Positions 33,947 through 34,888 of a stretch of DNA of 34,888 bases are shown one piece after another. Origin of the DNA: an uncultured Prochlorococcus sp. GTDB lineage: Bacteria > Cyanobacteriota > Cyanobacteriia > PCC-6307 > Cyanobiaceae. How positions within the stretch are numbered: position 1 is the stretch's first letter; every line of letters begins with the position of its first letter. Position numbers and translations under genes: made by a program. Under the pieces are notes generated by a model that worked only from the letters and a program-made list of their open reading frames with translations, made no database searches and had not been told where the DNA came from. Where the stretch lies: positions 1-34,888 of the forward strand of contig CACEWU010000010.1 in the NCBI GenBank assembly GCA_902563335.1. Direction: 5' to 3'.

Positions 33947-34540
33947 TCAGGCTGCTAAAGGAGAGGATTCAACCAGGTCGGGAGCAAGTTTTACAATTTG
34001 TTCTCCTGCTGGAACAAGTAATTGTTGAGATGATTTAAGTCTTGACATAAGCCTTGTAGATGTAACGCGGGTAGACCCAATCAACTCTCCTATACGCTCA
34101 TGAGTAAGGCGAAATGGTAGTTGACACCAATCTCCACATCTGCGACCGAGTCTGTTAACAAGTAGAGCTAGTAATGCTTGAAGCCGGATCTCTGCATTAC
34201 CTAAATGACGAATACGTAGTAGTTGTAATGTCCATTCATTTACAGCATCAAACCCATGAGTATTTGTAACCTCAGCGTCACTTCTGAAACAAAGTGGAGT
34301 TAGAGCTTCTACACAGACGCCGTCACTGCACAAACGATCTGTTCGAAGTTGGTCACCTGGCTGTAAGAAAGCAAGAGTCATCCCTTCAGTTTCTTCGCAA
34401 GGGCAATAAACACGTGCAACTCCCTCGATGACTTCAATACATTGATCTTCTGTACGTGCTGATGGGTCAATAAGTATCGATTGACCTGTGGGCATTCGTA
34501 TTGCCCCTACAGGGCTATCTGGTAAAAAGCGAAAGCTCAT
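33947..34540 (-). CDS. Crp/Fnr-family transcriptional regulator, cysteine-rich
   Basis: A 197-aa regulator. The N-terminal jelly-roll sensor domain is short (CIEVIEGVARVYCPCEETEGMTLAFLQPGDQLRTDRL) and lacks the usual cAMP-binding cassette. A dimerisation helix region around 100-130 is followed by a winged HTH at about 141-172 (LPFRLTHERIGELIGSTRVTSTRLMSRLK). Eight cysteines (34, 46, 48, 71, 76, 84, 135, 139), including a CPC pair, suggest redox or metal sensing. In picocyanobacteria a Crp-type gene near iron-acquisition genes is familiar to me, but the ligand is unknown. The upstream region has an inverted repeat, a Fur-box-like stretch and the block shared with futC, suggesting metal-linked and possibly autoregulated expression. 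Confidence 0.85.
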   Translation of the reverse strand: MSFRFLPDSPVGAIRMPTGQSILIDPSARTEDQCIEVIEGVARVYCPCEETEGMTLAFLQPGDQLRTDRLCSDGVCVEALTPLCFRSDAEVTNTHGFDAVNEWTLQLLRIRHLGNAEIRLQALLALLVNRLGRRCGDWCQLPFRLTHERIGELIGSTRVTSTRLMSRLKSSQQLLVPAGEQIVKLAPDLVESSPLAA

Positions 34541-34560
34541 GTTTCGAGTACAGCTGCTTG

Positions 34561-34621
34561 TTGAGAACTAATCGCAAACATAAATGCTTAGGTACCTTTT
34601 TTGCAAGCGATTCTCAATAGC
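34561..34621 (-). promoter_or_regulatory. Control region of the Crp-family gene: shared block, inverted repeat, Fur-like box
   Basis: Minus strand 34597-34576 reads AGGTACCTAA, G, CATT, TATGTTT, matching the futC block. Around it lies an inverted repeat: plus-strand TTGAGAACTAATCGC (34561-34575) against GCGATTCTCAA (34607-34617), so AGGTACCT is near the centre. Minus-strand 34621-34603, GCTATTGAGAATCGCTTGC, matches the 19-bp E. coli Fur consensus at 12 positions by my count. A further TATAAA at 34656-34651 may be a second, upstream -10. Confidence 0.5.
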
Positions 34622-34734
34622 AAAAAGTAGTTGCGAGGAAAATTGTTAGATTTATACTTGTGCCATAAGCAAAATTCCTTTTGCTGCAGGTGTTCTCAAG
34701 ATTATTGAGATTTGTCATGAATTGCTTAAATAAG

Positions 34735-34767
34735 AAAAAAAAAACTTGGTCCCTATGAAGGACCAAG
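34735..34767 (-). terminator. Rho-independent terminator
   Basis: On the minus strand a perfect 8-bp stem CTTGGTCC / GGACCAAG (34767-34760 and 34752-34745) with a 7-nt loop is followed directly by ten T's (34744-34735). It lies 52 bp downstream of the stop of the partial gene at the right edge and terminates that transcript before the Crp-family promoter. Confidence 0.92.
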
Positions 34768-34818
34768 AAATTTCCTAGAAAACCTTTGACATTTGCTTTT
34801 GATAATTAGAAATAGAAG

Positions 34819-34888
34819 CTACTGAAATGAACCTGGGCCCCCTTTGACAGTTTTTAAAGCTGTTCCATCAATAAATTGTTGATCTAGT
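34819..34888 (-). CDS. 3' end of an unidentified gene
   Basis: A frame open from the window edge to TAG at 34821-34819 encodes the C-terminal residues LDQQFIDGTALKTVKGGPGS, then FQ. The clean frame ending just before a strong terminator makes this the true end of a gene entering from the right. I cannot name it from 22 residues. The 278 bases between it and the Crp-family start hold the terminator and the Crp control region. Confidence 0.6.
   Translation of the reverse strand, partial: LDQQFIDGTALKTVKGGPGSFQ

Noticed and set aside
1-34888. Defence islands, prophage, transposons, CRISPR or genomic-island signs
   Set aside because: Gene content and order are core metabolic throughout. No integrase, transposase, tRNA-flanked insertion, spaced repeats or composition jump was seen.

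Overview
The window looks like core chromosome of a low-GC marine picocyanobacterium, most likely low-light-adapted Prochlorococcus. The reasons are compact AT-rich genes, cyanobacteria-only families (DUF3727, DUF3685, a CSP41-like epimerase, a PSI accumulation factor-like protein), a Calvin-cycle prk and class II fba, and a gene order (glgC-gnd-pgl-ilvD-upp-cobW-purS-purQ-fba-accD-prk-leuB-lpxD-proB) that I recall from Prochlorococcus genomes. Clade assignment is inference. I saw no rRNA, tRNA, insertion sequence, CRISPR array or prophage.

Layout. 1-4.2 kb (+): end of glgC, the oxidative pentose phosphate pair gnd-pgl, a CIA30-family gene and a small conserved gene. 4.2-6.8 kb (-): ilvD, a small membrane protein and a divergent upp. 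6.9-9.9 kb (+): a lumenal pentapeptide protein, a COG0523 GTPase with a His-rich loop, a DnaJ-type zinc-finger microprotein, and purS-purQ. A perfect 38-bp palindrome separates purQ from convergent fba. 10-26 kb is almost entirely minus strand: fba, a Gfo/Idh oxidoreductase, accD, a short prepilin peptidase, a frameshifted small gene, prk, leuB, lpxD, proB, a YqeG HAD protein, DUF3727, ruvX, a GNAT-like protein, a CofE-like protein, a PSI accumulation factor-like protein, DUF3685 and hisA. Many junctions overlap by 4 bp (ATGA), so co-transcription is likely. 26-31 kb is mixed: CSP41-like epimerase, pgsA, a 26-aa membrane peptide, a PPC-glutaredoxin fusion, a DUF6737-like protein and a GNAT enzyme. 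31-34.9 kb (-): an SDR, nth, then an iron-transport-like unit of an ABC ATPase (FutC-like), a 43-aa Cys/Lys-rich peptide and an eight-cysteine Crp-family regulator, ending in the 3' tip of another gene with a textbook terminator.

Three reading frames are broken: glgC near 109-113, prk at an 11-base C/G run near 15292-15302, and a small gene at about 14613-14619. prk should be indispensable in a photoautotroph, so base-calling or assembly indels are the simplest explanation for at least that one. Slippage or real decay cannot be excluded from one sequence.

The most interesting non-genic signal is a shared block upstream of both futC and the Crp-family gene. It combines a palindrome AGGTACCT, then TAA, then CATT(A)TATGTTT, a short distance before each start codon. 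In the regulator's promoter it sits inside a larger inverted repeat and next to a Fur-box-like sequence. With the Cys-rich peptide lying between the two genes, this suggests a small, possibly metal-responsive regulatory module.
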